A program made the translations under genes and the position numbers. From positions 186,001 through 250,000 of the forward strand of contig CALSOU010000005.1 of the NCBI GenBank assembly GCA_943788055.1: a stretch of DNA of 64,000 bases. Direction: 5' to 3'. The notes beneath the pieces were generated by a model. That model saw nothing but the letters and a program-made list of their open reading frames with translations. It ran no database searches and was not told the origin of the DNA. The DNA comes from an uncultured Saprospiraceae bacterium. GTDB lineage: Bacteria; Bacteroidota; Bacteroidia; Chitinophagales; Saprospiraceae. Below are positions 36,647-46,769 of the stretch, in pieces; position 1 is the stretch's first letter; each line of letters opens with the position of its first letter.

Positions 36647-37603
36647 TTACACAAAGCCTTCTCGAAGTAGACTATTCATATGAATCATTCCAATGTACTT
36701 ACCACTTTCAAGTACGGGCAGTTGAGTGATTTCATATTTAGTCATGAGACGAAAAGCTGATATAGCCAATTCTGTTTTTTCGACTGACTTTGGCAATTTT
36801 GTCATTATATTCTTTGCAATTGCATCCTGGGGGGGTAACTCTTTCTGAAACCATCTACGCAAATCTCCATCTGTTATAATTCCGATAATTTCATCAGAAT
36901 TGTTAGTAACTGCTGTTGCGCCCAATCGAAATTGACTCATGTTGAGAAGGATTTCTTTAATCGCACTAGTATCAGAAACTCGTGGATTGTCAGAAGGTTC
37001 GATAAGATCACTTACTCTAAGATATAGCTGTTTACCCAAAAGACCGCCAGGGTGATATTTCGCAAAATGCTCTGGGGTAAAGCCCTTAAGGGAGAGTAAA
37101 CTGATAGCCAATGCATCACCCATTGCACTTTGCAAGGTTGTAGAGGTGGTTGGTGCTAGTTTGTTGGGATCTGCTTCTTCTGTCATAGGTGTGTGTAGAA
37201 GGAGATCTGACTGCTGAGCTAAAAATGAATTGATTTCAGCTGTCATACCTATTATGAAGACACCATAATTTCTGAGAATAGGGACTAGTACACGAAGCTC
37301 ACTTGTACTTCCACTCTTTGAGATACAGATAATAATATCTTTCTCATCGATCATGCCTAGATCTCCATGTACAGCATCTGCAGCATGCATAAAGATTGCT
37401 TGAGTACCAGTACTATTGAATGTTGCAACGATCTTTTGAGCAACAATCGCCGATTTTCCGACTCCAGTAATGATCACTCGACCTTTCGACCTTAAAATTT
37501 TTTCAACAACTAGTTCAAATTCTTTAGACAAACTATCAGCGAGATGACGTAATGCTTCAGCTTCCTTAAGAATTGTATTTTTTCCGAGTTGTTGAATATT
37601 CAC
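36647..37603 (-). CDS. KpsF/GutQ family D-arabinose-5-phosphate isomerase
   Basis: A 318-residue protein with an N-terminal SIS domain (VIITGVGKSAIVAQKIVATF, ICISKSGSTSEL, HGDLGMI and the conserved EFAKYHPGG-type segment, here HFAKYHPGGLLGK) and two C-terminal CBS domains (from about residue 205). This is the full-length KdsD form that makes arabinose 5-phosphate for Kdo, the inner-core sugar of lipopolysaccharide. Stand-alone in this region; belongs to the backbone, not to the island. Confidence 0.92.
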   Translation of the reverse strand: MNIQQLGKNTILKEAEALRHLADSLSKEFELVVEKILRSKGRVIITGVGKSAIVAQKIVATFNSTGTQAIFMHAADAVHGDLGMIDEKDIIICISKSGSTSELRVLVPILRNYGVFIIGMTAEINSFLAQQSDLLLHTPMTEEADPNKLAPTTSTTLQSAMGDALAISLLSLKGFTPEHFAKYHPGGLLGKQLYLRVSDLIEPSDNPRVSDTSAIKEILLNMSQFRLGATAVTNNSDEIIGIITDGDLRRWFQKELPPQDAIAKNIMTKLPKSVEKTELAISAFRLMTKYEITQLPVLESGKYIGMIHMNSLLREGFV

Positions 37604-38064
37604 TGCTAGTAAGTTTTACGTAAAAATATAGCTTCTGTGATTACTTCATGTCATTAAACCCTCTCTAAAGTATAGAGCGTGTCATAATATATGTGTTTCT
37701 GACACAATGATTCGCTTATAAATTAGTTTAAACTTTTGTCTTTGGCGAAGAGCCAAGATTTAAATTTGGTTGATGATCATGATGCATATAGATTGATTAT
37801 TTGATATATATAATAAATATTAGTTTATTGAAGAGCGAATTGCTCTTAGGAAATAATCTTCACTTTACTGTTAACTTAAAGTTTTTAAATGTTATATTTA
37901 TATATCGTATTTTCCAAAATACACAATGGGAAACTTTGATCGGAATCTACCGATTTTATTAAATGTGACTGAACAGGATTAGGAATTAGCTTGTTTTATT
38001 TTATTGGAAATTCATGTGTTGAAAATGGACATTTAATTCTTTGCCATATCTAACTAATACTATA
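37604..38064. other. AT-rich intergenic region before recQ
   Basis: About 460 bp without a credible gene. It contains scattered TA-rich runs around 37800-37930 and a short inverted repeat (GAGCGAATTGCTC, about 37835). It presumably has divergent promoters for recQ and the KpsF-type gene; no exact boxes are convincing. Confidence 0.4.
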
Positions 38065-40264
38065 ATGATTGCAGAACAAATAGATCTTAAGGCTGGATTA
38101 GAAAAGTACTTTGGATTTGAGAGTTTTAAAGGACAACAAGAGGAAATTATCCATCATGTTATGGATGGGAATGACACATTCGTACTAATGCCTACTGGCG
38201 GTGGTAAATCTTTGTGTTATCAATTGCCAGCATTGTTAATGGAAGGAACAGCTCTCGTTATTTCTCCGTTGATTGCTTTGATGAAAAATCAAGTAGACTC
38301 TGTAAGAGCACACTGCGAAGATCGCTCAGTAGCACATTTTTTGAATTCATCATTAAATAAGACTCAACAAAGAGAGGTGATGAGTGATATTGTTGATGGA
38401 AAAACGAAGTTGCTATTTGTTGCTCCTGAGACTTTGACTAAGGAGGAGAATATCGCTTTTTTTAGTTCAGTCCCATTGTCTTTTGTTGCAGTTGATGAAG
38501 CACATTGTATTTCTGAGTGGGGTCATGATTTCAGACCGGAGTATCGACGAATCAGAGAAATGATAAAGGCTATCAATAGTGACATTCCTATCATAGCACT
38601 GACTGCAACCGCTACTCCAAAAGTTCAGTCTGATATTGTTAAGAATCTGGATATGGAGAACCATAAGACCTTCTTTTCTTCATTTAATAGAGATAATCTT
38701 GTTTATGAAGTTCGTCCAAAGGTCAGTGGTGAAAAGACGATTCAGAATATGATTCAGGTGATCAAGTCGATGCCTGGACAATCGGGAATCATTTACGTAC
38801 AAGCTAGAAAGACTACAGAGAAAATTACTGAATTACTCAAAGTTAATGGCGTAAATGCTGCGCCATATCATGCTGGGCTTGACGCTAAATTGAGATCAAG
38901 TATTCAGGATGGTTTTCTGATGGAAGAAATAGATGTTATTGTAGCAACGATTGCCTTTGGTATGGGAATTGACAAGCCAGATGTACGGTTTGTCTTTCAT
39001 TATGATATTCCGAAAAGTATAGAAAATTACTATCAAGAAACAGGACGTGCTGGACGAGATGGTTTACAGTCAAGATGTATTGCTTACTACGCCTACAAGG
39101 ATATAAACAGGCTTGAGAAATTCTTGAGAGACAAGACCGTAGCAGAGCGAGAAATGGGAGGTCAATTGCTTGAAGAAATGATAGCATATGTGGAGACTGG
39201 TTCGTGTAGAAGGGTTTTTCTATTGAATTATTTTGGGGAAGCTTTCAAACAAGAGTCGTGTGGAGATCTATGTGATAACTGCCGAAATCCTAAGCCGATA
39301 ATTGAAGCTAAAGATGATGTCAAGACGGCATTGGATGCAATAGTAGCTTTAAATGAGAATTACACAGTAAAGACATTGGTTGATTTCACATTCGGAAATA
39401 ACACCAAAGAAATGAAGGATTACAAGTTTGATCGCTTGCCTCTCTTTGGATGCGGAAAAGATAAAACAGAGTTGCATTGGAATTCTGTATTAAGACAAAT
39501 GCTCCTCTTAGGCTTGGTTTATAAAGATATAGAGAGTTACGGTTTGATCAAGTTATCAGAATCAGGTCATTCATTCTTGAAATCACCAGTACCAGTTCAG
39601 ATCACAACAAATCATAATTACGAAGAGATGGAAAGCTCTCTCGATTCAAAATCTGATTCAGGTACTGCTTTAGATGAACCACTTTTCAAAATGCTAAAGG
39701 AGCTGAGGCTAAAAGAAGCCAAAAGACTAGAAGTGAAACCTTGGATTATTTTTGGTGACCCTTCGCTTATTGATATGGCTACGTATTATCCCGCCAACAG
39801 GGAGGATATGGTGAAGATTAGTGGAGTCAGCGCGGGAAAAACTAGATAAGTATGGTTCAAAGTTCATAGAATTGATCAAGTATTATGTCGAGGAAAACGA
39901 AATTGAGCGTCCTCAGGATTATGTTGTGCGACAAGTTGCAAATAAATCCAAGAATAAGATTACGATAATTCAAGGAATTGATAAAAAGTTACCATTAGAG
40001 GACATTGCCTCAAGTGTAGGTTTAAATTTTGAAGAAATACTTGATGAAATGAATATGATTGTTTCTGCTGGTACCAAGTTGGATCTTACTTATTATATTG
40101 AAGAAAATATCGACGAATATACACAAGAAGATGTCATGGATTATTTCGCAGATGCTGCTAATGATTCGGTTGATGAGGCGTTCAATGAGCTCAAAGAAGA
40201 TGACATCACTTATGAAGAAATTAAAATAATGAGGTTGAAATTCTTATCAGAAGTAGTAAACTAA
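38065..40264 (+). CDS. recQ: ATP-dependent DNA helicase RecQ, one frameshift
   Basis: About 733 residues in all, the usual size in Bacteroidota. The helicase core has MPTGGGKSLCYQLPALL, the DEAH-type box FVAVDEAHCISEWGHDF, and motif VI QETGRAGRDG; the zinc-binding CxxC region of the RQC domain follows (ESCGDLCDNC), then an HRDC domain. The first frame ends at 39849. Dropping one A from the run 39837-39841 joins ISGVSAGK to LDKYGSKFIELI and leads to the stop at 40262-40264. Start ATG 38065 is preferred over TTG 38041. Works in recombination repair. Confidence 0.92.
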
Positions 40265-40354
40265 AGTGAATGGGTGGACTTATCGTCCAAAAAAAAAGCA
40301 CTAATATTGTCTTTCTGGTTATAGACTAGAAGGACTTTTTATTTATTAGACCGT

Positions 40355-40780
40355 ATGGCTTATCACAATATTCTTATTCTCAATGGACCAAATCTAAACC
40401 TTCTAGGTAGTAGAGAACCTGAAATTTATGGTAGCGAAACTTTTGATTCCTACTTTGCAAAATTAAAATTAAAGTATGCAAATTTGAATTTGGCATATGA
40501 GCAGACAAATTCTGAAGGAAAGATTATTGATTTGCTTCAAGAGTATGGACTCAATAGTTGGGGAATTGTATTGAATGCTGCCGGATACACACATACTTCT
40601 ATTGCAATTGCAGATACTATTAAAGCAATTCCTGAGAAGGTTGTTGAAGTTCATATAAGTGATATTTACGCACGAGAAAGCTTTCGACATCACTCTTATC
40701 TGACCGATGTGTGTGATCATCATATAGTTGGTCGAGGGCTTTTGGGATATCAAGAAGCGATTGATTGGCTTCAAAAGTAA
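40355..40780 (+). CDS. aroQ: Type II 3-dehydroquinate dehydratase
   Basis: A 141-residue enzyme of the dodecameric class II type. ILNGPNLNLLGSREPEIYG holds the catalytic tyrosine loop, NAAGYTHTSIAIADTI the substrate-binding segment, and EVHISDIYARESFRHHS the catalytic histidine region. Third step of the shikimate route. It lies 90 bp after recQ and is possibly transcribed from its own promoter in the gap. Confidence 0.96.
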   Translation: MAYHNILILNGPNLNLLGSREPEIYGSETFDSYFAKLKLKYANLNLAYEQTNSEGKIIDLLQEYGLNSWGIVLNAAGYTHTSIAIADTIKAIPEKVVEVHISDIYARESFRHHSYLTDVCDHHIVGRGLLGYQEAIDWLQK

Positions 40781-40870
40781 TACCTGCGAGATGGATAGTA
40801 GTGGTCAGTCCGGAACAGCGTGAAGGGCTGATCCTGAAGTAAATTCAATATTTTATGTAGCATTTACAAA

Positions 40871-40920
40871 GGATGACCTAGGGAAACCACGAATAGCCAG
40901 TGGACGCAGTCCATCGCCCA
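40871..40920. repeat. Intergenic hairpin repeat between convergent aroQ and polymerase genes
   Basis: Contains GAATAGCCAGTGGACGCAGT and a perfect hairpin TGGAC-GCA-GTCCA (40901-40913). I recall stretches of this kind as a dispersed intergenic repeat in Bacteroidota genomes, but only this copy is in the window. Confidence 0.35.
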
Positions 40921-40931
40921 AAGACTTATTA

Positions 40932-42377
40932 TTAATCTGATTCTTTGCTTTCTGCTTTTAACTGTCTATTTGCAAGGACGATAAAAGCTGCAGCGAGGAA
41001 GAAGAAAGGACCGACTTTGTCAGCCTCCAATAGATCATTAACCACCAACAGTGAAAGTATTATTACAATACTGACATAAGCCGCTGCTACTAAAAGCTGA
41101 TAAAATGAGTCTTTAAGTCTGTGATAGGTTCTTTCCGCAGTAACTAGTAATGTGTAGAGTAAAGTCAAGAAAATAATTAAGCCAGGTATTCCTTGCTCAA
41201 CAGCTGTCATTAAGTAGTAAGAGTGAATTCCAGATTTTTCAGGGTTATCACTTACGTAGGTTTCAAAGCTCGCCAAGGTTTTCTTTTTATAATAAGGGTA
41301 GAAGTTATTGGCTCCGTAACCGACAATTGGTCTTTCAACGATCATTTGAACACCGGCAACCCAACGGTATACGCGCTCCATAGTTGATATATCCTCGCCT
41401 TTTGCTGTAGCCTCGAGAAGATTATCAAAGTCTTTATGCGTGATCGTTTTTTCAAAATTAGGGGCATAGTCCATAAAACGATTTTGCTGAACCATAAAAC
41501 CTAGAACTAGAAGAGCACCTACTATTGCTCCACCAAAACTCAACTTTGTTAGTTTGTACTTCAATGCAAAGTATGCACCGGCACCTATTACAACAGAGCC
41601 CATTGCAGCTCTAGTGTATGTGAAATAGATAGCAATTAGCACATAGAATACGATCGGAAGTAGTATTAGTGCTAGTTCAGTCTTTTTGCTTTGCCAATAA
41701 ACAATGAAAATATATGGTAGTGTAATTACGAGAAGACAAGCGTAATCAACATGATTTCTAAAGAATGGCTGAACTGCTTTGTTAATTCCTTCAAAACTTA
41801 GTCCAGTGCCAAGGTGCATTGCCATAACATAGAAAGAGGCAACTAGAACCGAAGTCATGAGAATATAGATCAGTTTTTTGACGTGTACCTTTTCTTTCAA
41901 TAGTAGGAAAGGGGTGAAGTAAAATGGCACCACATACCAAATCTTGGCGAGTAAAAATTTGGTAGAAACAATAGGATTTTCAGAAGTAACAATGGTAATA
42001 GCAATCCAAGCAAGGTGGAGTAGAAGAAGTTGTGTAATTGGATAACTAAGCGGGATAAAGGCTTTCTGCGGTTTACTGAAAATAAATATTCCGTAAAGCC
42101 CAGTCATCAGGAGCATAAGTGGTTCTCCTGGCAATTCAGTCCCTATTCCATTTGGTAATTCTATCTCAGTGCTGAAAGCAAGCATTGCAATCAAGGCATA
42201 GAATACAAATTTGACGTCGACAATCGCAAAATAAAGACCAATCAGGCCTAAAGGGATAGCAATCGGCAAAATGGAGTACATTGAAACCGCTGCGAGAATT
42301 GAAATGATTGTAATTATGGAGAATCCCCAAAAAAGGACATCATTCTGCTTACGATATGTCCAAGTATCATTTATCAC
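40932..42377 (-). CDS. O-antigen ligase/polymerase family membrane protein
   Basis: A 481-residue protein with 11 or 12 hydrophobic segments and a large extracytoplasmic loop between about residues 310 and 390. GYGANNFYPYYKKK, followed by SGIHSYYLMTAVEQGIPGL, is the typical loop and helix pattern of the WaaL/Wzy superfamily, with the essential histidine in HSYYL. It overlaps the Wzz gene by 11 bp. Together with Wzz and flippase it forms a chromosomal polysaccharide module, separate from the island. Confidence 0.88.
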   Translation of the reverse strand: MINDTWTYRKQNDVLFWGFSIITIISILAAVSMYSILPIAIPLGLIGLYFAIVDVKFVFYALIAMLAFSTEIELPNGIGTELPGEPLMLLMTGLYGIFIFSKPQKAFIPLSYPITQLLLLHLAWIAITIVTSENPIVSTKFLLAKIWYVVPFYFTPFLLLKEKVHVKKLIYILMTSVLVASFYVMAMHLGTGLSFEGINKAVQPFFRNHVDYACLLVITLPYIFIVYWQSKKTELALILLPIVFYVLIAIYFTYTRAAMGSVVIGAGAYFALKYKLTKLSFGGAIVGALLVLGFMVQQNRFMDYAPNFEKTITHKDFDNLLEATAKGEDISTMERVYRWVAGVQMIVERPIVGYGANNFYPYYKKKTLASFETYVSDNPEKSGIHSYYLMTAVEQGIPGLIIFLTLLYTLLVTAERTYHRLKDSFYQLLVAAAYVSIVIILSLLVVNDLLEADKVGPFFFLAAAFIVLANRQLKAESKESD

Positions 42378-43467
42378 TGCGAAGAACCTCTTTCCAATTA
42401 ACTTTCTTACTGTAAACTGCTGCTATTGCTGCTAGAGACGTAATTAGAAATGCGGCTAGGCCAGCAGCAAGTACTAGAATCGAACGTTTTGGTCTAGACT
42501 TACGAAGTGGTTTGTTGGCAAATTCAACCACATGAACTGCGTCAAAGCTAGTTTCAAACGTTGATTTTAAGAGCTTATATCTTTCAATATCAATTCCCAA
42601 CTGGTCGCTGGCTTCGTTTTGTTGGTTTTCCAATGAGACAACGCTGGCAAGACCAGCATTATAGTTCTTAGCTTGTCTTTTAAGAAGTGATATTTGGCTA
42701 TTTAGGGCTTTCTTTTGAATTCCTAGAATCCTCGTACTATCGCGATAAATTCCCATACTTTGATACGAATCTAGCCGTGAAGCTAGGTTCTGTAATTTTG
42801 ACTGTGATTTAGAAAGTTGTTCTGCAATTACTTGGCCTTGTGACTTAGTGTCGTAGATTTCGTACTTGTTTCGAAGGGAGTCTAATTCTATATTTAGTAC
42901 ACCAATATCTTTCTTTTTTTGGCTGATATTTTGCTCAAAAGTTAGCAACAGTTTTTTCTGTGTGTCTTTGATTAAGCTTTGTGCTTTAGTGTTGATAAAA
43001 TCGCGCGCAAAATTTGTCATGTCGCGACTGAGAATCGGATTCTTGTCCTCAATAGATAGTCTGAAAGCATCATACTTTGTTTTTTCTAAGGTAAATGCTT
43101 GATCAATCTTCTTTCCGATTCTGAATTCAGCGTTTTTGCTGTCTTTATTGATTTTGAAATGGTCGTATAAATTAAATTGCTGAATGAGTTTGCCTCTCAA
43201 TTCGCTTGACAAAGCAAGTGAAAAGAGACGGTCCATATCTTCGCTTTCGCCATAGTAGTCCATTTTCTTCTCGTTAACACCGATAGGAGACGGTTTAGCT
43301 AAATCAGGACTAGCTGCGTAAAAGATAGTTTCAGCCGCGTAGTAGTTGGGAAGAAGCAATGATAAGCCAGCTGCTAGGACCATTGTGAGAAATGTAATGC
43401 CGATAATAGCTTTTTTTCTCTGGTACAACGCGTTGACGATTCCAGCCAAATTTTCGTAAGATTCCAT
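42367..43467 (-). CDS. Wzz-type chain-length determinant protein
   Basis: A 366-residue protein from ATG 43467 (the frame is open to 43521). Two membrane helices flank a periplasmic coiled-coil region: residues 18-38 (AIIGITFLTMVLAAGLSLL) and 330-350, with long heptad stretches such as LNIELDSLRNKYEIYDTK between. The proline-rich C-terminal PLRKSRPKR precedes the second helix as in Wzz. No kinase domain. Its start is followed by the flippase gene upstream by about 66 bp. Confidence 0.85.
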   Translation of the reverse strand: MESYENLAGIVNALYQRKKAIIGITFLTMVLAAGLSLLLPNYYAAETIFYAASPDLAKPSPIGVNEKKMDYYGESEDMDRLFSLALSSELRGKLIQQFNLYDHFKINKDSKNAEFRIGKKIDQAFTLEKTKYDAFRLSIEDKNPILSRDMTNFARDFINTKAQSLIKDTQKKLLLTFEQNISQKKKDIGVLNIELDSLRNKYEIYDTKSQGQVIAEQLSKSQSKLQNLASRLDSYQSMGIYRDSTRILGIQKKALNSQISLLKRQAKNYNAGLASVVSLENQQNEASDQLGIDIERYKLLKSTFETSFDAVHVVEFANKPLRKSRPKRSILVLAAGLAAFLITSLAAIAAVYSKKVNWKEVLRSDK

Positions 43468-43533
43468 TAAGTTAAGTTTGTTTTGGATGCCGTACCTATC
43501 GACACTTAAAAATCTGCGCAAAGAAATTAAAAA

Positions 43534-44988
43534 TTACGTAGATCGTTTGTGCTTTAATAGTACTTTGAGTACATCAAGTTGGAAGGTACCTAGTGTAAAC
43601 GCAATAATCAAACCAATCATTATACTCAGTATAATATTTATTAGTAGTGGTAGTAAACTAAAGGAAGCTACTAGAAAGGACCCTACACAAGTAAGAATGA
43701 TCAGAATAACAAAACGAAAGATAAGAGTAGAAGATGGTTTTTTGTCAAGTTTTCGATACACGAAACTCCATTGTATAAGTGTCATTGTAAGTTGGGTCGC
43801 TGCTGTTGCAACCGCAGCACCCGTAGCTCCATGAGTCTGAATGAGTATAAGGTTTAGGACGATATTTACTACCACACCCCAAATAGCTATCTTGTTCAGT
43901 AATTTCAATTGGTTTATGGCTGTTAGAAATGAACCAGAAATGTAAGCAAGTGCCATAGGAACTAAAGCGACCATTAAGAAGATGAATGCCTGAGAGTATT
44001 CAGTAGTAGCGTCACTAGGGTAAAAGAAAGACATGATATCTAGAGCATAGAACATAAAGACTAGACTTACCACTATAATTCCAGACCCAAGAAATTTACT
44101 TGATGCTTCTACGAGATCTCGTACTTGTTGACCTTTTGAAACCATATTGGAAAAGATAGGTAGCAGTAGCACTGCAAAAAGGTAGGCGAAGCTATTTCCT
44201 GCGTCAAAGATTCGAAAGGCGGAAGCGTAAATACCTGCTTGATACGCATCGTCCGATAGTAGTCTTTCAAGCATAAAACTATCGATCCTGGTGTAGATTG
44301 TCATTAAAAATATAATAGAAGCAAATGGTAAACTTTCGATTAGAATTCTTTTGAATATTTTGAAATCAATTCGTGGAAGAATATTTACTTTCTGGAAGAT
44401 AAGGAAGACAAGGACGACTGTTGCTGAAATTGAATAAGCGATGGTCTGCCCATAGATAAAATCCATGATACCAAAAGAAGATCGATTGGCAGCGAAGTAG
44501 ATCATATATACTAGGATGAGAATCATCAGAGATTTATCTAGTATTGAAAAGAGACTGTCCCATCGATATTTACCGATAGCAGAGACATTACTTCTGAGAA
44601 ACAGTATTAAACTAATTAGGAAGATATTCAATGCAATCCAAGGTATGATTTCCCACATTTTTGGTCCATAACCCACAGCGAAAGCCAAGATAAGTACAGC
44701 TAAACCAAATAGAAAACCAAGGAATATTTTCAAGCCGAACATATCTCGAAATTGGCTAGCAAGACGGTTATGATCGGTGGCAATGTTCGTTGTATTATAA
44801 TATAATAGACCGGGATCAGCGATTATCTGAAAAATGAAGCAAAAACTCAGTACACTAGCATATGCGCCATAGATATTGGGACCAACTATATTATTCACTT
44901 CTACTTCTATCCAGAGTAGATAGAAAGGCTTGATTAGCAAATTTGCAATCAGTAGAAAGACGACATTGATGAAAAATTCTCTCTTCAT
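43534..44988 (-). CDS. Polysaccharide flippase (oligosaccharide/O-antigen transporter, MOP family)
   Basis: A 484-residue membrane protein with 12 to 14 hydrophobic segments. The first loop carries VGPNIYGAYASVLSF and the middle IYTRIDSFMLERLLSDDAYQAGIYASAFR, both characteristic of Wzx-like transporters. Same direction as Wzz and polymerase; order flippase, Wzz, polymerase. No glycosyltransferase is present in this block. Confidence 0.88.
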   Translation of the reverse strand: MKREFFINVVFLLIANLLIKPFYLLWIEVEVNNIVGPNIYGAYASVLSFCFIFQIIADPGLLYYNTTNIATDHNRLASQFRDMFGLKIFLGFLFGLAVLILAFAVGYGPKMWEIIPWIALNIFLISLILFLRSNVSAIGKYRWDSLFSILDKSLMILILVYMIYFAANRSSFGIMDFIYGQTIAYSISATVVLVFLIFQKVNILPRIDFKIFKRILIESLPFASIIFLMTIYTRIDSFMLERLLSDDAYQAGIYASAFRIFDAGNSFAYLFAVLLLPIFSNMVSKGQQVRDLVEASSKFLGSGIIVVSLVFMFYALDIMSFFYPSDATTEYSQAFIFLMVALVPMALAYISGSFLTAINQLKLLNKIAIWGVVVNIVLNLILIQTHGATGAAVATAATQLTMTLIQWSFVYRKLDKKPSSTLIFRFVILIILTCVGSFLVASFSLLPLLINIILSIMIGLIIAFTLGTFQLDVLKVLLKHKRST

Positions 44989-45130
44989 AGAAAACTATAT
45001 AGCCTATTTTCTTATGCAAAAATAGACTAAAGTAAATGAAGGCATCTTTAATTGAGCAAGAGATAAGAAAAAAGGCCATAATAAATAATATCACAGCCTC
45101 ATATTGGTAATCAGATTGAGTAATGCTCTG

Positions 45131-46540
45131 TTAACCTACTTCTCCTTCATAATAGTTAATGATGGATAGTATTTCTTTATCGAATTTTAATTGTGGGTCA
45201 ATTTCGAATAGGGCATCATGCATTTCAAAGCTATCCAAGAGCACTTCATCAAGTATCTTTAAAGCTTGTTTTTTCTCGCCTAGAAAGTTGAGACAAGCTG
45301 CTCTCGCGTATTGCAAAGTAGCATCCCAAGATTCTTCTTCTGCTTCATCAAGTAAATCTAACGCACCTCGGTAGTTTTTTGACTTGATCAACAAGCACGC
45401 GTGCTGAAACCAAAACTTTGGATCTTCAGGAGCAATTTCTGTTGCCATGGCCAAATGCTCAGCAGCTTTATCATATCGTCCTAGTTGAATATATGTTAAA
45501 GCTATACTACCATGATACTCTTCTCGATAATCTTCTATTGAAATAGCTTTTATGTAAGCATTAATAGCTGAATGCCAGTTCTTTTCCTTTACGTAACATT
45601 CTCCTAAGTAGAAGTATATTTCGTCATTGTAAGGATCTAAACTCAATGCAGTGAAAAGATTTGCTTTAGCAGAGAGGAAATTATTTAGGTGTATTTGACA
45701 TTCTGCAATATAAACAAGGAGCTCACTTTCTGGACCAAAAAATGCATTAGCCTCTTCGTAGATTGAAAGTGCTTTATTATAATTCTTGATCTGACAACAA
45801 AGATCTGCACAATCTAGATAGGCAACTTCCATATCCTTGTCAATTATGAAGGCATATTCCATTGCATTAATAGCCTTTTCGTATTCTCCTAAGCTTGCAA
45901 ATGAATGCCCTAAATTGTACCATGCAGCAGCGTTGTAAGGCTTCTTGTTAACAAGTGCCTGATGGATAACAATGCTTTCTTCATAATTTTTGCTAAGCTC
46001 AACACTTAGCCATATTCTCTCTAAACATTCAGGATGTTCTGGCTCAAGATCAAGAGCTTCCTTGAGAACCATGAACATTTGATCAAAAGACTTTTCTACT
46101 TCGTAGATATACGATTCTGCTACCAGAATATCAGACAAGTCAGACTTGCTTGCATAGGACTTCATCGCTTCCAGCATTTCAAAAGCTTTTGTCGTATCAC
46201 CAAGGCCAATGAATACTCGAGCTCTATACAAAACTATCTCATTCTCAAAAGGTGCAATCTTCTCTGCCGCATCAAGGGCATAGATTGCTTCCTTATATTT
46301 GTTCAGTATGATTAGTAGTTTTGCTTTGTGAATCAAAAATTCTGATCTGTAGGAAAACTGTTCTATTGCAAAATCAACAACTTCCAAAGCCTTATCAATC
46401 AAGTACTGTTTTTCGTAGAACCCTATGATCTGAAAAAATGTTTTTTCATCCATATAGGTCAGTGCATTATTTTCTATCATCGTCTCGAAATCTGTTACTA
46501 GATTCATCAACGAGTGGTTTCGTTTCGTCCTATGTTCCAT
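45131..46540 (-). CDS. Tetratricopeptide repeat protein
   Basis: A 469-residue protein made almost entirely of TPR units (about 11), for example AWYNLGHSFASLGEYEKAIN and EIYFYLGECYVKEKNWHSAI. No signal peptide and no membrane segment, so it is probably cytoplasmic or loosely attached. TPR proteins serve as protein-protein scaffolds; the partner is unknown. It lies 142 bp upstream of the flippase gene, on the same strand, but a shared role is not shown. Confidence 0.9.
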   Translation of the reverse strand: MEHRTKRNHSLMNLVTDFETMIENNALTYMDEKTFFQIIGFYEKQYLIDKALEVVDFAIEQFSYRSEFLIHKAKLLIILNKYKEAIYALDAAEKIAPFENEIVLYRARVFIGLGDTTKAFEMLEAMKSYASKSDLSDILVAESYIYEVEKSFDQMFMVLKEALDLEPEHPECLERIWLSVELSKNYEESIVIHQALVNKKPYNAAAWYNLGHSFASLGEYEKAINAMEYAFIIDKDMEVAYLDCADLCCQIKNYNKALSIYEEANAFFGPESELLVYIAECQIHLNNFLSAKANLFTALSLDPYNDEIYFYLGECYVKEKNWHSAINAYIKAISIEDYREEYHGSIALTYIQLGRYDKAAEHLAMATEIAPEDPKFWFQHACLLIKSKNYRGALDLLDEAEEESWDATLQYARAACLNFLGEKKQALKILDEVLLDSFEMHDALFEIDPQLKFDKEILSIINYYEGEVG

Positions 46541-46769
46541 GTTTACTTTTGTGAGGGATCACAATTATTATTGGTCAAATATAGTATAATAAACAAGTCA
46601 TCACGAGTTTTAAAATATAAATTTTTCCACACTCGAAATGGTATTAAATATTCTTCTAATTTATATAGACGCTTGATAATCAGCGATTTAAAAAGGAGTA
46701 AGTTCTTTATTAGAATTTTCTAAAATGGTAACCATCTATTTTCCAAATCGATACACATGACACAAATGT

